Below, piece after piece: positions 62,250 through 64,000 of a DNA stretch of 64,000 nt; positions within the stretch are counted from its first letter, which is position 1; each line of letters starts with the position of its first letter. The notes under the pieces are model-generated. The model did not search any database. It was not told the DNA's origin and saw nothing but the letters and a program-made list of their open reading frames with translations. Position numbers and translations under genes: made by a program. This DNA comes from Caprella mutica (taxonomy: Eukaryota; Arthropoda; Malacostraca; Amphipoda; Caprellidae): contig CANNZV010001166.1 of NCBI GenBank assembly GCA_947561585.1, positions 302,905 through 366,904 on the forward strand. The letters run 5' to 3'.

Positions 62250-64000
62250 ATAAAGAGTAAAGAACTGATATTGTAAAGAACTGCTATAGTAAAGATCTGC
62301 TATAGTAAAGATCTGCTATAGTAAAGAACTGCTATAGTAAAGAACTGCTATAGTAAAGAACTGCTATAGTAAAGATCTGCTATAGTAAAGATCTGCTATA
62401 GTAAAGAACTGCTATAGTAAAGAACTGCTATTGTAAAGAACTGCTATAGTAAAGAACTGCTATAGTAAAGAACTGCTATAGTAAAGAACTGCTATAGTAA
62501 AGAACTGCTATAGTAAAGAACTGCTATAGTAAAGATCTGCTATAGTAAAGATCTGCTATAGTAAAGAACTGCTATAGTAAAGAACTGCTATAGTAAAGAA
62601 CTGCTATAGTAAAGAACTGCTATAGTAAAGATCTGCTATAGTAAAGATCTGCTATAGTAAAGAACTGCTATAGTAAAGAACTGCTATTGTAAAGAACTGC
62701 TATAGTAAAGAACTGCTATAGTAAAGAACTGCTATAGTAAAGAACTGCTATAGTAAAGAACTGCTATTGTAAAGAACTGCTATAGTAAAGATCTGCTATA
62801 GTAAAGAACTGCTATAGTAAAGAACTGCTATTGTAAAGAACTGCTATAGTAAAGAACTGCTATTGTAAAGAACTGCTATAGTAAAGAACTGCTATAGTAA
62901 AGAACTGCTATAGTAAAGAACTGCTATAGTAAAGAACTGCTATAGTAAAGATCTGCTATAGTAAAGATCTGCTATAGTAAAGAACTGCTATAGTAAAGAA
63001 CTGCTATAGTAAAGAACTGCTATAGTAAAGAACTGCTATAGTAAAGATCTGCTATAGTAAAGATCTGCTATAGTAAAGAACTGCTATAGTAAAGAACTGC
63101 TATAGTAAAGAACTGCTATAGTAAAGAACTGCTATAGTAAAGAACTGCTATAGTAAAGAACTGCTATAGTAAAGAACTGCTATAGTAAAGAACTGCTATA
63201 GTAAAGAACTGCTATAGTAAAGAACTGCTATAGTAAAGAACTGCTATAGTAAAGAACTGCTATAGTAAAGAACTGCTATAGTAAAGAACTGCTATAGTAA
63301 AGAACTGCTATAGTAAAGAACTGCTATAGTAAAGAACTGCTATAGTAAAGAACTGCTATAGTAAAGAACTGCTATAGTAAAGAACTGCTATAGTAAAGAA
63401 CTGCTATAGTAAAGAACTGCTATAGTAAAGAACTGCTATAGTAAAGAACTGCTATAGTAAAGAACTGCTATAGTAAAGAACTGCTATAGTAAAGAACTGC
63501 TATAGTAAAGAACTGCTATAGTAAAGAACTGCTATAGTAAAGAACTGCTATAGTAAAGAACTGCTATAGTAAAGAACTGCTATAGTAAAGAACTGCTATA
63601 GTAAAGAACTGCTATAGTAAAGAACTGCTATAGTAAAGAACTGCTATAGTAAAGAACTGCTATTGTAAAGAACTGCTATAGTAAAGAACTGCTATTTTAA
63701 AGAACTGCTATAGTAAAGAACTGCTATAGTAAAGAACTGCTATAGTAAAGAACTGCTATAGTAAAGAACTGCTATAGTAAAGAACTGCTATAGTAAAGAA
63801 CTGCTATAGTAAAGAACTGCTATAGTAAAGAACTGCTATAGTAAAGAACTGCTATTGTAAAGAAATGCTATAGTAAAGAACTGCTATAGTAAAGAACTGC
63901 TATAGTAAAGAACTGCTATTGTAAAGAAATGCTATAGTAAAGAACTGCTATAGTAAAGAACTGCTATAGTAAAGAAATGCTATAGTAAAGAACTGCTATA
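62250..64000. repeat. 16-bp minisatellite, over 100 copies, runs off the window
   Basis: The unit is TATAGTAAAGAACTGC with variants GATC and TATTG. From about 63076 to 63660 some 36 consecutive units are identical. The array reaches the end of the window, so its length is unknown. Confidence 0.97.

Overview
This window is eukaryotic nuclear DNA, almost certainly from an arthropod. An insect, perhaps hemipteran, is a guess from the look of the sequence. It is AT-rich, has GT-AG introns, non-LTR (jockey/CR1-like) and Tc1/mariner-like remnants, fold-back elements and MITEs, and an exceptional load of minisatellites. Nearly all long open frames are by-products of tandem repeats. Nothing bacterial was seen: no operons, no CRISPR array, and no tRNA or rRNA gene.

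One multi-exon gene runs on the + strand across most of the window. I can follow 14 exons from 14711 to 60850. Every exon-exon junction keeps phase, giving about 934 codons with no stop. Both gene ends lie outside the recognised exons: the 5' end upstream of 14711 (a doubtful extra exon at 908-982) and the 3' end beyond 60850, probably outside the window. The N-terminal half (14711-41766) is helical and hydrophobic, like an armadillo/HEAT-type fold. The middle (46111-58905) is a Ser/Thr/Pro-rich, probably disordered linker. A compact, acid-tailed segment follows (59527-60850). I do not recognise the family.

Tandem arrays occupy roughly a fifth of the window: 1-14.7 kb (24, 22, 35, 22, 18/19 and 29 bp units), 14.8-20.8 kb (20 and 61 bp), 23.7-26.6 kb (29 bp, about 100 copies), 36.6-39.7 kb (27, 27 and 16 bp back to back), 47-48.9 kb (33 and 39 bp), 53.2 kb (26 bp) and 62.25 kb to the end (16 bp, over 100 copies).

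The most striking pattern is that several arrays are built from the gene's own splice sites. The 20-, 61- and 33-bp arrays each begin at a 5' splice site, and their units consist of the exon's last bases plus the donor. One gene therefore carries rows of about 22, 29 and 10 potential donors. The 33-bp array alone is a multiple of three and stop-free, so choice of donor could add 11-residue blocks to the protein. A 39-bp array in the same intron resembles the branch-point/pyrimidine tract of that intron's real acceptor.

Mobile DNA includes a 5'-truncated LINE inserted inside a 35-bp minisatellite with a likely 6-bp duplication, a second LINE fragment splitting the 33-bp array, two TTAA-flanked elements (one 5.7 kb with a decayed THAP-like finger), three elements whose inverted ends are made of short sub-repeats (Foldback-like), a palindromic Tc1/mariner-type element, an inverted duplication of a mariner transposase end, several MITEs, and three copies of a dispersed repeat rich in TCAAGGTCA.
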